NCBI GenBank assembly: GCA_024970065.1
Contig: CP103908.1
Span: forward strand, 1,931,188-1,995,187
DNA length: 64,000 nucleotides
From: Pediococcus acidilactici
Lineage (GTDB): Bacteria; Bacillota; Bacilli; Lactobacillales; Lactobacillaceae
Direction: 5' to 3'
The notes beneath the pieces are model-generated. The model was not told the DNA's origin. It saw only the letters and a program-made list of their open reading frames with translations, and did not search any database. This document shows, in pieces, positions 1-9,817 of the stretch. Positions within the stretch are counted from its first letter, which is position 1; each line of letters opens with the position of its first letter. Position numbers and translations under genes: made by a program.

Positions 1-9
1 CAAGCTAAT

Positions 10-38
10 AAAAAAGAGGGTGTCTAAAACACCCTCTT
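10..38 (-). terminator. Rho-independent terminator of htrA
   Basis: A nine-base-pair stem (AGAGGGTGT against ACACCCTCT) is followed on the minus strand by a run of T. It sits about 30 bases past the htrA stop, so it ends the wal-htrA transcript. Confidence 0.9.
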
Positions 39-65
39 CTTCAGTAATCGCAACCTTATCTAAAT

Positions 66-1292
66 TTAGTTAGTGCTAGCTGTTTTAGTTAACTTAACGT
101 CCGTGGTCTTGTATTTTCCATTATGATAGTAACCCACTTTAATAGTGTCACCAACTTTATGTTTATAAAGTGCTTCACGGAGTTCTGCCGTGTCTTTAAC
201 TGACTTTCCATCAACCTTCGTAACCACGTCGTATTTCTTTAAGCCCGCTGATTTTGCAGGTCCTGCATTTACCGACATAATTACCGATCCGCCAGTTACA
301 CTGCTAGGCAATTTTAGAATGGATTTTTGTTGGTCTGAAGAGATTGCCGTCAAATCTACCAGTGTTACTCCTAATGCTGGACGATCAATTTTACCATTCT
401 TCACTAACTGGTCAATTACGGAAACCACTTCGTTCGATGGAATGGCAAAGCCCATCCCTTCTACCGAAGTCGAATTACCGCTCGAAGAAAGTTTCATCGA
501 ATTAATTCCAATGACTTGACCAGCTAAGTTAATTAACGGCCCACCGGAGTTACCAGCATTAATTGCGGCATCCGTTTGGATAACCGTTGCTTCGCCAGTA
601 CCTTGTCCGTTACTATTAGAAGTTTCGATGGTCCGTTTCTTCGCTGAAATAATCCCCTGCGTCAAGGAAGTTGCGTATTCAGAACCTAACGGCGATCCAA
701 TTGCCAAGGCGGTTTCCCCAACCTTGATGTTGTCTGAGTCACCAAAACTTGCCACGGTAGTTACTGGAGCCGAATTAATTTTAAGGACTGCTAGATCCGT
801 TACGCTATCGGTTCCCACAATCTTAGCGGGTAGTTTCTTTCCGTTGCTCATGATTACTTCCAACGAGTTTGACCCGCTAACCACGTGGTTGTTGGTAACA
901 ATGTAAGCTGCGTCGCCACTCTTCTTGTAAATCACCCCAGAACCTTCCGAAGCTGTCTGGAGTTTGTCAGAAGAAGACTTCTTTGAGGATGACGATTCAC
1001 TGTCCCCAAAAATTGAATTTAAAATGTTATCAGGATCATTGTTATTCTCTTTTTGTAAATTAATTACGGAAACTACGGAATCTTTTACCGTAGAAAATGC
1101 CTTTGAAGATTGACTGCTAACGTTAACCTTCACATTGCTTGTTTGGGTTTCCCCTGATTTGTTTGAGCCAGTTGGTACCGCCGTGGTAGTGGCTTCCATT
1201 CGATTTTGTACAAAGCTCGCCCCACCATAGGCAACTCCACCGCCAAGCAAACCTGCAATGGCAGCCGTGATAATAATTTTATTATTTTTCAT
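66..1292 (-). CDS. htrA: HtrA/DegP-like membrane-anchored serine protease
   Basis: This is a cell-surface quality-control protease that degrades misfolded secreted proteins. The 408-residue protein has one N-terminal membrane anchor (about residues 7-28), a Ser/Thr/Asn-rich linker, a trypsin-like domain and one C-terminal PDZ domain (about 300-400). The catalytic triad is visible: His about 136 in TNNHVV, Asp about 166 in TDLAVL, and Ser about 249 in GNSGGP. Length and layout are normal for lactobacilli. It is the last gene of the leftward wal block and ends at a strong terminator. In most relatives rlmH follows htrA directly; here rlmH lies 32 kb away. Family assignment is firm; substrates are not visible from sequence. 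Confidence 0.96.
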   Translation of the reverse strand: MKNNKIIITAAIAGLLGGGVAYGGASFVQNRMEATTTAVPTGSNKSGETQTSNVKVNVSSQSSKAFSTVKDSVVSVINLQKENNNDPDNILNSIFGDSESSSSKKSSSDKLQTASEGSGVIYKKSGDAAYIVTNNHVVSGSNSLEVIMSNGKKLPAKIVGTDSVTDLAVLKINSAPVTTVASFGDSDNIKVGETALAIGSPLGSEYATSLTQGIISAKKRTIETSNSNGQGTGEATVIQTDAAINAGNSGGPLINLAGQVIGINSMKLSSSGNSTSVEGMGFAIPSNEVVSVIDQLVKNGKIDRPALGVTLVDLTAISSDQQKSILKLPSSVTGGSVIMSVNAGPAKSAGLKKYDVVTKVDGKSVKDTAELREALYKHKVGDTIKVGYYHNGKYKTTDVKLTKTASTN

Positions 1293-1409
1293 AACACGTC
1301 GCGGATTCCCGCTCCCTCCTCATACAATATTCCCGTTACGGCCTATTATAGCCTGTAATTTATGTTATTTGTATGAATTTACTCGGTAAATTTCCTAAAA
1401 GGTTTCAGA

Positions 1410-2213
1410 TTAAATTAAAGTTAGCGGATCCGCCTTTTCGTGGTCAGTATCCAAAATTTCGAAATCGTGGCCCACTGCTAAATCATGGTTTTGCATCATG
1501 GAACTAACCGTTAAGTGAGCCAACTCCTTCATGTTGTTATGCAAACTTAAGTGGCCTAAGTAAATTTTCTTAGTACGGTTGCCAATCACGTCCATGAGCG
1601 CGTTGGCCCCGTCTTCATTTGATAAATGGCCATGATCACCCATGATTCGTTGCTTAAGCGGCCACGGATAGCCGCCCATTCGCAGCATTTCCGTATCGTG
1701 GTTTACTTCAAACAAGTAGCCGTCGGCGTTACGAATCGTGCCCGCAACCCGGTCTGACACGTATCCCGTATCCGTTAAAATCACAAACGATTTTCCTGCG
1801 TGGTGAAATTCGTAAAATTGTGGTTCGGCGGCGTCGTGTGATACCGCAAAGCTTTCAATATCTAAATCATCTAATGATTTAGTCGTGTTGGGATCAAAAA
1901 TATACTTCTGTTCGGTAGGAATTTTTCCAACTTTATTTTTAATGGCGTCCCAAGTACCCCGGTTTGCATAAACGTTAATCCCATACTTACGGGCTAACAC
2001 CCCGACACTTTGAATGTGGTCAGAATGCTCGTGGGTAACAAATAAAGAGTCAACCTCCTGAATATCCCGTCCAACACTTTCCATTAAACCGGCAATCTTT
2101 TTACCGCTTAAACCTGCATCTACCAGCACCTTATGTTCGGGTGTTTCAATGTAAGTAACGTTTCCAGTGCTTCCACTGGAAAGAACACTAACTTTCAAAC
2201 CCTCTTCGCTCAT
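1410..2213 (-). CDS. walJ: WalJ/YycJ metallo-beta-lactamase-fold hydrolase
   Basis: The protein has the metallo-beta-lactamase fold. The metal-binding motif THEHSDH is at about residues 60-66, with later His and Asp ligands in LTDTGYV and GDHGHLSNED. In Bacillus and streptococci the orthologue (YycJ/VicX) is a cytoplasmic nuclease-like protein linked to DNA repair and to cell-wall signalling. At 267 residues it has the usual length. It lies 22 bp after walI in the same leftward operon and has a good ribosome site (GGAAGG) before the ATG. The precise substrate is uncertain. Confidence 0.93.
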   Translation of the reverse strand: MSEEGLKVSVLSSGSTGNVTYIETPEHKVLVDAGLSGKKIAGLMESVGRDIQEVDSLFVTHEHSDHIQSVGVLARKYGINVYANRGTWDAIKNKVGKIPTEQKYIFDPNTTKSLDDLDIESFAVSHDAAEPQFYEFHHAGKSFVILTDTGYVSDRVAGTIRNADGYLFEVNHDTEMLRMGGYPWPLKQRIMGDHGHLSNEDGANALMDVIGNRTKKIYLGHLSLHNNMKELAHLTVSSMMQNHDLAVGHDFEILDTDHEKADPLTLI

Positions 2214-2235
2214 CTTTTGACCTTCCTACTTAAAT

Positions 2236-3159
2236 TTATTCTGTATTCGTATTTGGGCTATTTAACCCCGCAGAACTGCTATCTGTAGACGCAGCACTGG
2301 TTTCGTTAGTATCCGTGGTAGAATCCTTATCTGCCACTTTGGCCTTCTTAGCTGGAGTTTGGCCATCTTTTTTAATCAGTACTCCTGAAAAGGCGTTAAT
2401 TCGTTTAACTTCAACATTGGTACTGTTTTTGCTCTTAATGCCAATTACCCAAGTAGGTACGTAAACGGCCCCTTCTTCCGTACTTAATAGATTAGTATAT
2501 CCCAAATCAGCCCACTCGATTTTCGAGTTATTTGGAATTTCGTTGTATTGGTAAAGCAGGGTCACCGCCCGGGATTGGCTGATTAATTCACTTTCCTCGC
2601 GCAACTGCTTTTTACCCACCAAATGTCCTTGGACGTATCCGGTAACTTGGTTGCTTGCGTTTACGTAGAAAATAATCTGCCCATCCTTGGAATAGACCGG
2701 TCGATGGTCAATTACCTGCGTATAAACCACCTGTGTGTCGTTACTCAAGTTGGCATTGTATTGGTATTGCGTTCCGTCAATCACGTTTTCACGATCCTTC
2801 ACAAAACGATCTAGCGCCCTTTGCGGATCCTTTGGATCGATTGTAAACGGATCGGTGACTGAGCTATACAGCTTGTTGTCCGAAACCCGCGCATTTTGGC
2901 CAGTAAGGTGTTTGATTCCACTCTTAAGAGAGGTGTCCACCTTGCTTTGCGCGTAATATCCCTCTTTTTTCTTATTTGAAAGCGGCATGTACGTAATTTG
3001 ATCGTTACGCATCTCTTTTAAAATGGATGTGCTCGCGCTCGCATTCGAAGACGTGACCGTTCCCGATTCCATTTGGTACTGCCAGTAGGAACCGAATAAA
3101 TAGGCGTTTAAGATGGCAAAAACCACGATGAAGATAACTTCAATTCTCCTAAAATCCAT
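2236..3159 (-). CDS. walI: WalI/YycI regulator of WalK
   Basis: This is a bitopic membrane protein that, with WalH, modulates the WalK sensor kinase. The 307-residue protein has a single N-terminal membrane helix (about residues 8-25) and an extracytoplasmic domain of the YycH/YycI type. The C-terminal 40 residues are a low-complexity Ser/Thr/Asn/Ala tail, longer than in Bacillus YycI. The start is well supported by GGAGG eight bases upstream. It follows walH by 11 bp. Identification rests on gene order plus the sequence character; YycI proteins are poorly conserved. Confidence 0.9.
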   Translation of the reverse strand: MDFRRIEVIFIVVFAILNAYLFGSYWQYQMESGTVTSSNASASTSILKEMRNDQITYMPLSNKKKEGYYAQSKVDTSLKSGIKHLTGQNARVSDNKLYSSVTDPFTIDPKDPQRALDRFVKDRENVIDGTQYQYNANLSNDTQVVYTQVIDHRPVYSKDGQIIFYVNASNQVTGYVQGHLVGKKQLREESELISQSRAVTLLYQYNEIPNNSKIEWADLGYTNLLSTEEGAVYVPTWVIGIKSKNSTNVEVKRINAFSGVLIKKDGQTPAKKAKVADKDSTTDTNETSAASTDSSSAGLNSPNTNTE

Positions 3160-3170
3160 TTCGTTCCTCC

Positions 3171-4466
3171 TTAGCTAACCAAATTTTGGTAGGCCGTCCA
3201 TTTTCCGCGGTAATTAACGTACCAAGTTGGTTCAAGGTCCACCGTGGTGTTCGCCGCCACCTTGCCTGACCACTGGTAACCAATGTCAATGCCCTTGATT
3301 TCTTTAGTATTAATCCCTTGGTAGCTAAGCTGGTTCAACACTTCCTCAGTCGTTGGTAACTGCTTAGTCCCCTTTTCGGCGGGCACCGGCACTTGTAGGT
3401 TATAAATCGAGAAAGTTGTCGTCAATTCGTTGGATTGGCGGGCCACCTTAATCGTTCCCAAACCATCCTCGTTAAAAATGGGGAAACCACCGACATAATC
3501 ACGAAATTCCGCCTGACGCTTAGCCAATTGAAAATCAAAGTAGCGAACGTTGGTGTCAGCTTGCACCCCGAGCTGCTTCATCTGTAAGAAACTTTTCTCG
3601 ATGTTATTATTTAAGCCGTTTCCGCCCGCGTTACCGCTAGCATTGTTGAAGGTTACCAGACCATTATTGCGGACAAGGATCCGCTTCGTGTTGTCGTTAG
3701 TCACGTACGCGACCCCATCCTTGGTCTTTTTAGTATCAATCGATTCCGCATCCGTATTAGTTAACAAGTTGGCCGTAAATATACTGCTGCTTTCCTTGTT
3801 AATCAAAAAGCTGTTATACGGTACTGCCGGGCTTTTATAGTAATCGTTGATCAAGTGGTGGTTTATGATGGTCTCTTTCACCGCATAAACCTGATCGTTG
3901 CCCTCCACCAGTTGTCGCAGACGCTTTAAGTTCTGCTTGCTAACTTTGATTTGGTAAACGTCGTAGGTTTTGTCATCAAGGAGAAAGAACTCGTTTCGTT
4001 TATCTAAATTAATTACCACTTGGCTAATTTCGTAATTTGAACTGAGTTTCTGGTCGTAGACCCCATTAAAAATCTGGGCAGTAATGTTGCTTGGGTACTT
4101 CAACATTACGCTCCGGTCCATGGTCGCGTAGTCCATGAAGCGCTCCTTGTTTCCACGCGATACGCGAGTAGAACTTTCTAACCGCCACTTACTAATTTCA
4201 CCAACGATTGTTTTAGGTAGATTTATCTTGGAGTTATTGACTAATTGTTGTTTGTCATGATTAGTATAAATAATTTGCGTAGGTAAAATCACGTCACTCA
4301 TGTCCCGCTTAACCTGGTTAGACTGGACCTTTTCGTTTGCGACCTGGTGCGAACCGCCGTACCGGGCCGGATTCGTCCAAATCAACCATGAAAGGCTAAT
4401 GCTGGCAATTGCCAAGATTGCTAAGAGCGTGTGGCGAATAACGCGCCTGGTCTTCGTATCCTTCAT
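3171..4466 (-). CDS. walH: WalH/YycH regulator of WalK
   Basis: WalH works with WalI at the outer face of the membrane to tune WalK activity. The protein has a short cytoplasmic basic start, one membrane helix (about residues 12-30) and a long extracytoplasmic region. I place the start at the ATG whose A is the last base of the walK stop (TAATG), which gives 431 residues and direct translational coupling. A TTG three codons earlier is possible but less likely. The identification is by position between walK and walI and by the membrane-anchor layout. Confidence 0.91.
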   Translation of the reverse strand: MKDTKTRRVIRHTLLAILAIASISLSWLIWTNPARYGGSHQVANEKVQSNQVKRDMSDVILPTQIIYTNHDKQQLVNNSKINLPKTIVGEISKWRLESSTRVSRGNKERFMDYATMDRSVMLKYPSNITAQIFNGVYDQKLSSNYEISQVVINLDKRNEFFLLDDKTYDVYQIKVSKQNLKRLRQLVEGNDQVYAVKETIINHHLINDYYKSPAVPYNSFLINKESSSIFTANLLTNTDAESIDTKKTKDGVAYVTNDNTKRILVRNNGLVTFNNASGNAGGNGLNNNIEKSFLQMKQLGVQADTNVRYFDFQLAKRQAEFRDYVGGFPIFNEDGLGTIKVARQSNELTTTFSIYNLQVPVPAEKGTKQLPTTEEVLNQLSYQGINTKEIKGIDIGYQWSGKVAANTTVDLEPTWYVNYRGKWTAYQNLVS

Positions 4467-6313
4467 TATTCCCAAGCATCCCCTTCCTCAAACGGTTCGT
4501 ATGGTAGTGAAATGTAGAAGGTCGAACCTTCTCCTTCGCGACTTTCTACCCAAATTCGGCCGCCATGCATCTGAACTACTTCTTTGGAAATCGCTAACCC
4601 TAATCCAGTTCCGCCCTGTGCTCTCGAACGGGCCTTATCCACCCGGTAGAACCGGTCAAAGACGTGGTTAAGTGCTTCTTTCGGAATCCCGAGACCTTGG
4701 TCAGTAACACTCATGATGACGTGGTTATGGGTTTCAATCAACCGACAAGTAATTACCCCACCATCTGGAGAATACTTGATGGCGTTATTCATAATGTTAT
4801 CCAAAACTTGTTGGATCTTATCGGTATCAACTTCAACCCAGATGTCCCGCCGGGTGAAATCACGTTTAATGGTGTAGTTCTTGGACGATTTTTCCCCATT
4901 CTTCAAAATCATATCAAACCGGTCTAGGATGTGGTTAAACAACTCGTTTAAATTAACGTATTCTTTATCTAGCCGTGCGGTTCCCAAATCCATCCGAGAC
5001 AAGTTTAGCAGGTCGTTGATCATCCGCATCATCCGATCAGTTTCTTCCTGGGTGACCTTTAAGAAATTAGGCGCGACGCTTGGATCTTTCCAAGCCCCGT
5101 CAACTAACGCTTCGATGTAGCTCTTCATACTGGTTAACGGCGTCCGTAATTCGTGTGAAACGTTCGATACAAAGCGTTTACGATCCTGGTCAATCTTTTG
5201 TTGTTCAGTAACGTCGTGAAGGACGCAAACCAGCCCGCTAATAAAGCCAGATTCTCGCTGTATTAGCGCAAAGGACGCGTGCAAAATCAAATCCTGTTCA
5301 TCGGTAGACAAATCGAGAACTTCGGGATCCTGGTTTTCCAATAGATCACGGAGCGTTACCGAGCCCCGTAAGTCTAAAATATCCAGGATTGACTTACCTA
5401 CAATTTGATCGTTTTCCAGGTTCAAAAAGTCGGTCGCCATTTCGTTGACAATCGTGATCCGACCGCGCCGGTCCGTTGCCAACACCCCGTCGGTCATATA
5501 ACCCAGAACTGAATCTAGCCGTCGGCGTTCAGATTCGGTCAATTCTTGGGATTCTTCAACCCGAACCGACAAGTCGTTAACGGCCGCGGCAAGTTGTCCT
5601 AACTCATCATCCCCGTAGATTTGTACTTGCCCCGAGTAGTCGCCTCGCGCAATTTGCATGGTCCGTTGTCGCATTTCTTCAATCGGTCGCGTAATCGCCC
5701 GCGCAATCAGCACCGCGAGGAAGAGTCCAATCGTGATCGCAATTAAAGCCGCCACTACGAAAATAAGCGTAATGTTATTCACGTTTTGGTAGACCGATTC
5801 CAAATTAGCCCGAATGTAAACAACACCCGTCAAATTATTAGTAGCTCCCGACGTATTAATGAGGGGAACAATTGAAATAAAGTAACGCGTGTTATTGGTT
5901 TTATTATAGGAAACTTGCTGGTAGCTACGGGTGTTATAAATAACGTCCTTAACGTTTCGATCGGTAGTTTTTTGTCCTACCGTACTCCGGTCAGCATTAC
6001 TACTAGTACCACGGATGACTCCCTTAGCGTCGATCACCCGAATTTCCGTAATGTTTTGGTTGTTGATATTGCCAATTATGTCCGCAATTTGGTCGTTTGC
6101 CTTTTTCGTGTTACTACGCTCAAGTTGCGCGCTAATTTCATTTTCCACGTACGGTTGGAGTTGGACTTGCGACTTGAATTGGCTTAAGTTTTGCGTCTCC
6201 AATTGACGCACAAAAATAACTCCAACGACTTCCAACGTCACTACTAGTAACATTGCAAACACTAGAGCTATTTTAAAATTGATTGATTTAAAAAAATTTG
6301 TTCGCTTATTCAT
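4466..6313 (-). CDS. walK: WalK/YycG sensor histidine kinase
   Basis: WalK is the sensor of the essential WalRK system that controls cell-wall turnover. Domains in order are a first membrane helix (about 13-35), an extracytoplasmic sensor domain (about 36-180), a second helix (about 182-205), HAMP (about 205-258), PAS (about 265-370), the dimerisation domain with phospho-accepting His about 387 in SHELRTPL, and a HATPase domain with the N box and GTGLGL box. The 615-residue length is normal. It is unusual that 516 bp separate it from walR, since the two genes are normally nearly adjacent. It overlaps walH by one base. Confidence 0.97.
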   Translation of the reverse strand: MNKRTNFFKSINFKIALVFAMLLVVTLEVVGVIFVRQLETQNLSQFKSQVQLQPYVENEISAQLERSNTKKANDQIADIIGNINNQNITEIRVIDAKGVIRGTSSNADRSTVGQKTTDRNVKDVIYNTRSYQQVSYNKTNNTRYFISIVPLINTSGATNNLTGVVYIRANLESVYQNVNNITLIFVVAALIAITIGLFLAVLIARAITRPIEEMRQRTMQIARGDYSGQVQIYGDDELGQLAAAVNDLSVRVEESQELTESERRRLDSVLGYMTDGVLATDRRGRITIVNEMATDFLNLENDQIVGKSILDILDLRGSVTLRDLLENQDPEVLDLSTDEQDLILHASFALIQRESGFISGLVCVLHDVTEQQKIDQDRKRFVSNVSHELRTPLTSMKSYIEALVDGAWKDPSVAPNFLKVTQEETDRMMRMINDLLNLSRMDLGTARLDKEYVNLNELFNHILDRFDMILKNGEKSSKNYTIKRDFTRRDIWVEVDTDKIQQVLDNIMNNAIKYSPDGGVITCRLIETHNHVIMSVTDQGLGIPKEALNHVFDRFYRVDKARSRAQGGTGLGLAISKEVVQMHGGRIWVESREGEGSTFYISLPYEPFEEGDAWE

Positions 6314-6829
6314 TTAAACTCCCCGAGTTCTAACTAATTGATTAGTTAAGGAAACAAATCGGCAATCGCGTGCCTAAAATAAGCCAGCCTGCTTAGCCAT
6401 GTGGGGATCTTACCGAACTCCGGCAACTAAGTTTTACTGGTCAATTACTGTTAATCGTGGTGCGCTTTAAAAACTATTTATTCGGCGTTTAAACCGGTTA
6501 AATCGGCTAAATTAGGAGTTTAACCCATTCCATAGTTAAACGGGCGCTACCCGCCTTTTAGGTGGTAATGGTGGTAGCGACCGTATTTTTTGTTAAATTG
6601 GTTGAAACGTGTTCCAACCCTGCGGTTAACCAAATTTCACTGCTGTGTAGCCGAAACGAGCTCCAGCCCTCAGCTCTTTCCGGTTAACCAAACTCCACTG
6701 CAGCATGGCCGAAACGTGTTCAAGTCTCCCAACCTTCTGCGGTTAACCAAATTTTAGACTCAATCGCTAATCGCAATTAAGTCTAAAATCCAGTTAATCC
6801 TCAAAGGCTACCCGGGAGAATTGAACACT
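6314..6829 (-). repeat. walR-walK spacer with degenerate tandem repeats and palindromes
   Basis: This stretch has no credible reading frame. Three degenerate direct repeats of about 50-60 bp each carry the 8-bp palindrome GGTTAACC followed by AAA (about 6624, 6682 and 6741) and a GAAACG word (6604, 6653, 6711). A hairpin with arms TTTTAGACT and AGTCTAAAA lies at 6752-6788. A further perfect inverted repeat, TAACTAATTGATTAGTTA (6331-6348), sits about 18 bp before the walK start. It is unusual for this operon to be interrupted; the stretch may hold a separate walK promoter or an RNA processing region. Confidence 0.6.
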
Positions 6830-7531
6830 CTAATCCGTTTCCGGATTTCTCAAATAATATCCTACTCCCCGGCGCGTTACCAAGATTTGGGGATTACTTG
6901 GCGTTTCTTCAATCTTTTCACGCAACCGCCGCACCGTTACATCGACCGTCCGCACGTCTCCAAAGTAATCGTAACCCCAAACCGTTTGTAACAAGTGTTC
7001 CCGGGTCATTACTTGGTCCGTATGTTGTGCTAAATAATGTAGCAATTCAAATTCACGATGCGTCAAATCTAGTTGCGCACCGTCCCGAGTTACCGAGTAT
7101 GAATCTGAATTAATTACCAACGGACCAATCTTAATGTTATTTTTTACTTCTTCGTTACTTTGTTGGAACTGGTCTTGGCGCCGTAAGTTAGCCTTTACCC
7201 GCGCTACGAGTTCCCGGTTGGAAAACGGCTTGGTAACGTAGTCGTCCGCACCAAGTTCCAATCCGACGACTTTATCCAATTCCGAATCCTTAGCGGTTAC
7301 CATAATAATCGGGATGTTATGTTTGGCCCGCACTTGGCGAGCAACTTCCAACCCATCAATTTTTGGCAACATTAAATCTAATAAGATCAAATCAGGTTCT
7401 TCGGATTCCACTTTTTCCAGCGCTTCTTCGCCATCATAAGCAGTTACCACGTCGTAACCTTCCTTATCTAAATTAAATTTGACGATGTCGGAAATTGGTT
7501 TTTCATCATCTACTACTAAAATTTTTGGCAT
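6830..7531 (-). CDS. walR: WalR/YycF response regulator
   Basis: WalR is the DNA-binding response regulator paired with WalK; in Firmicutes it drives autolysin and cell-wall genes and is usually essential. The protein has a receiver domain (about 1-120) with the acidic pocket DDE, the phosphorylated Asp about 53 in LLDLMLP, and Lys in TKPF, followed by an OmpR/PhoB winged helix (about 130-230). The 233-residue length is typical. GGAGG lies nine bases before the ATG. It starts the wal block; the roughly 400 bp upstream separate it from the tRNA gene that runs the other way. Confidence 0.98.
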   Translation of the reverse strand: MPKILVVDDEKPISDIVKFNLDKEGYDVVTAYDGEEALEKVESEEPDLILLDLMLPKIDGLEVARQVRAKHNIPIIMVTAKDSELDKVVGLELGADDYVTKPFSNRELVARVKANLRRQDQFQQSNEEVKNNIKIGPLVINSDSYSVTRDGAQLDLTHREFELLHYLAQHTDQVMTREHLLQTVWGYDYFGDVRTVDVTVRRLREKIEETPSNPQILVTRRGVGYYLRNPETD

Positions 7532-7864
7532 GTTTGCCCTCCTCAGAAGATATATCTGCCATTAGTTGTAAGAAGTTGGGACAGACACTTAATTTAGTTT
7601 CAAAACGTTTGGTCACTGGCTTAGCACATAAATTTTTCTTCTAAGCTACCGTCAACCAAATTTGTTAATCTAATTTTGTCTATTTAAATACAAATTCAAA
7701 AAAAGTTGCGGATTTTTTGCCAATTTTCTGGCAAAGGTCTATCCCATTCGTTTCTGTCAATTATACCACATGCGCTCAAATTTGAATGATAACGCTCTCG
7801 TAACCCCATATTAGCTAAAATTTCACTTTTTTTAACTTTTTTTGAAAAAAATCCAAAAAAAGTG
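7532..7864. other. Noncoding region upstream of walR
   Basis: About 330 bp of AT-rich DNA between the divergent walR and tRNA-Lys genes. It must contain the walR promoter, but no box is good enough for me to place it. I see no gene, repeat or riboswitch in it. Confidence 0.6.
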
Positions 7865-7893
7865 TTGTCATGATTTTTTTTTCATGCTACTAT
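7865..7893 (+). promoter_or_regulatory. Promoter of tRNA-Lys
   Basis: TTGTCA (7865-7870) and TACTAT (7888-7893) are separated by exactly 17 bp and lie 35 bp before the mature tRNA end, as expected for a housekeeping sigma-A promoter. Confidence 0.75.
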
Positions 7894-7927
7894 ATTTAAG
7901 TCGAGTTGATGAGGACATCAATCACAT

Positions 7928-8000
7928 GGGTGGTTAGCTCAGCTGGCAGAGCAACGGACTCTTAATCCGTGGGTCCAGGGTTCGATCCCCTGACCACCCA
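7928..8000 (+). tRNA. tRNA-Lys (anticodon CTT)
   Basis: A complete 73-nt cloverleaf is visible. The acceptor arms GGGTGGT and ACCACCC pair with discriminator A, the anticodon stem is ACGGA/TCCGT with loop CTCTTAA, and the T arm contains GGTTCGATCCC. The anticodon at 7961-7963 is CTT, which reads AAG lysine codons. CCA is not encoded. It is a single-gene transcript with its own promoter and terminator. Confidence 0.97.
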
Positions 8001-8016
8001 TTACATAGACACACTA

Positions 8017-8059
8017 ATCAGCAATCACGCTGCGTCAAGCCGTGGTTGCTGATTTTTTT
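8017..8059 (+). terminator. Terminator of tRNA-Lys
   Basis: The hairpin arms AGCAATCACG and CGTGGTTGCT are followed by seven T, directly after the tRNA gene. Confidence 0.9.
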
Positions 8060-8081
8060 GTTGTCTACATTTTTCTCTTTA

Positions 8082-8120
8082 ACAAAAAACCAGCAATTAA
8101 ATGAGTGCTGGTTTTTTTGT
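8082..8120. terminator. Bidirectional terminator
   Basis: The hairpin AACCAGCA/TGCTGGTT is flanked by A and T runs on both sides. It probably ends the leftward acetyltransferase operon and backs up the tRNA terminator. Confidence 0.8.
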
Positions 8121-8180
8121 GCTCAAATTTTTTTGGACTATATCTCTATTTTATTTATAGAGTTTTAGATTTCTAAATCA

Positions 8181-8768
8181 CTAGCGATCAAGTACTGGCA
8201 AATCTTTGATCTTCTTTGCTGGCACTCCGCCAAAGATAGCATTATCAGGGACGTCCTTATTGACTACGGCTCCGGCCGCAATAATTGTATTGTTGCCAAT
8301 TTTTACCCCAGGAAGAATAGTGACGTTTCCTCCAATCCACACATCATTTCCAACCTCAATAGGTCTGGTAGTGGAAATAACGTAGGAACTCCCATCTGAG
8401 CGCTTTCCAAAACGTTTGCTTGCATCAATCGAATGCTCACCACAATAAAACTTAACGTCCGGTCCAATTAACACCCGATCACCAATGGTGACCAAATTAG
8501 CATCCAAAAAATTGGCATTAGCGTTTATTAATACATCATTTCCCAGTCGCATATGTTTTCCGTACGTAACTCGAAAAGGACTCATTATGGTTATATTTTC
8601 GCCCACGTCTGCAAATAGTTTCTTAAACAATACCATTCTTTTACTAAAATCCTGAGTCTGATTAATTTCTTTCGTCACATTCTGGGCATTCTGGATCATT
8701 GTTTGAATTTCGGGATCCCGGTAATCATAGTCTTTTCCCGCTAATAATTTTTCATGTTCGCTTAGCAT
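8181..8768 (-). CDS. Maltose/galactoside O-acetyltransferase family protein
   Basis: This is a left-handed beta-helix acetyltransferase that would transfer acetyl from acetyl-CoA to a sugar hydroxyl. The 195-residue protein has the N-terminal Mac domain (about 1-60) and hexapeptide repeats from about 75 on, ending in the family signature around [16 protein letters not shown] and GAVVNKDVP. The catalytic His is likely in the CGEHS segment. The length fits the maltose/nodulation acetyltransferase family. It is the third gene of the leftward cluster behind an AdhR-like regulator. The physiological acceptor sugar cannot be told. Confidence 0.9.
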   Translation of the reverse strand: MLSEHEKLLAGKDYDYRDPEIQTMIQNAQNVTKEINQTQDFSKRMVLFKKLFADVGENITIMSPFRVTYGKHMRLGNDVLINANANFLDANLVTIGDRVLIGPDVKFYCGEHSIDASKRFGKRSDGSSYVISTTRPIEVGNDVWIGGNVTILPGVKIGNNTIIAAGAVVNKDVPDNAIFGGVPAKKIKDLPVLDR

Positions 8769-8792
8769 GTGTACACTCTCCTAACAAAACCA

Positions 8793-9812
8793 TTATTTTT
8801 TCTCGTCAATTAGGACGGTTCCTTCAGCCGGATTTTCGTCAAGCGCTCCAATTATCTTATGTGGTACATATAATTCTTCTAAGTAATTAACATCCTCTGC
8901 TGATAAGTCAATCGATAACGCAGCAGCTGCTTCATCAAGATGTTTCATCTTAGTTGAGCCGATAATTGGTGCAGCTACGCCTTTTTTCCATTGCCAAGCC
9001 AAGGCTATTTGACTCATCGAAACACCATACTTTTCAGCTAGTTCGGATACTCGGTCAACAATTTCTTGGTCTTCCAAACGATAATCATCGTATTTTCCGC
9101 GTGCTACTCGGTCGGTTTGACTACGTAAAGTGTTCGTTTGCCAAGCCTTATGACTTAAATGTCCCGCTGCTAACGGGCTATATGGCATTAATGACACTTG
9201 CATCTGGTTACAAATTGGAATTAATTCACGTTCATCTTCCCGGTAAAGAAGATTGTAGTGGTTCTCCATAGTTTGAAATTGCGCCCAGCCGTGTTCCTTG
9301 GCAATTTGCTGCATATTATAAAATTGATAGCCATACATTGCTGAAGCACCAATCGCACGTACTTTACCAGCCTTTACTAAATCATTTAAAGCTTCCATTG
9401 TTTCTTCAATTGGTGTTTCATAATCAAATCGATGAATAATATATAAATCTAAATAATCCGTGTTCAAGCGTCGTAAAGAGCCCTCAATTTCTCGATGAAT
9501 CGCCGCTTTAGACAACCGTCCCGGGTTAAAATAAACTTTAGAAGCTAAAACTACTTGATCACGAGGAATTTTATTCTCTTTAAGCGCGCGTCCCAGGTAT
9601 TCTTCGCTAGTTCCTTCAGAATAAGAGTTTGCCGTATCAAAGAAATTGACCCCCAAACCAAGGGCGTGGCGGATCACTTTTTCACTGTCTGAATAATCGA
9701 GTGTCCAATCGTGCATACTCCCTGGTTTGCCAAAACTCATTGCGCCTACACACATCTTTGAAACTGCTATATCAGTCTTTCCCAACGTTGTATATTGCAT
9801 ATCTTTATTCAT
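8793..9812 (-). CDS. Aldo/keto reductase
   Basis: This NADPH-dependent aldo/keto reductase would reduce aldehydes or ketones. The catalytic tetrad is visible: Asp and Tyr in DTANSYSEG, Lys in ASKVYF and His in IIHRFD. The NADP-binding C-terminal motif IIGSTKMKHL is present. Of the two possible starts I prefer the second ATG (339 residues), which has AGGA about eight bases upstream; the first abuts the ribosome site. It lies just behind the amidohydrolase stop. The context under an AdhR-type operator suggests a role in detoxifying reactive carbonyls. Confidence 0.93.
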   Translation of the reverse strand: MNKDMQYTTLGKTDIAVSKMCVGAMSFGKPGSMHDWTLDYSDSEKVIRHALGLGVNFFDTANSYSEGTSEEYLGRALKENKIPRDQVVLASKVYFNPGRLSKAAIHREIEGSLRRLNTDYLDLYIIHRFDYETPIEETMEALNDLVKAGKVRAIGASAMYGYQFYNMQQIAKEHGWAQFQTMENHYNLLYREDERELIPICNQMQVSLMPYSPLAAGHLSHKAWQTNTLRSQTDRVARGKYDDYRLEDQEIVDRVSELAEKYGVSMSQIALAWQWKKGVAAPIIGSTKMKHLDEAAAALSIDLSAEDVNYLEELYVPHKIIGALDENPAEGTVLIDEKK

Positions 9813-9817
9813 TGAAC

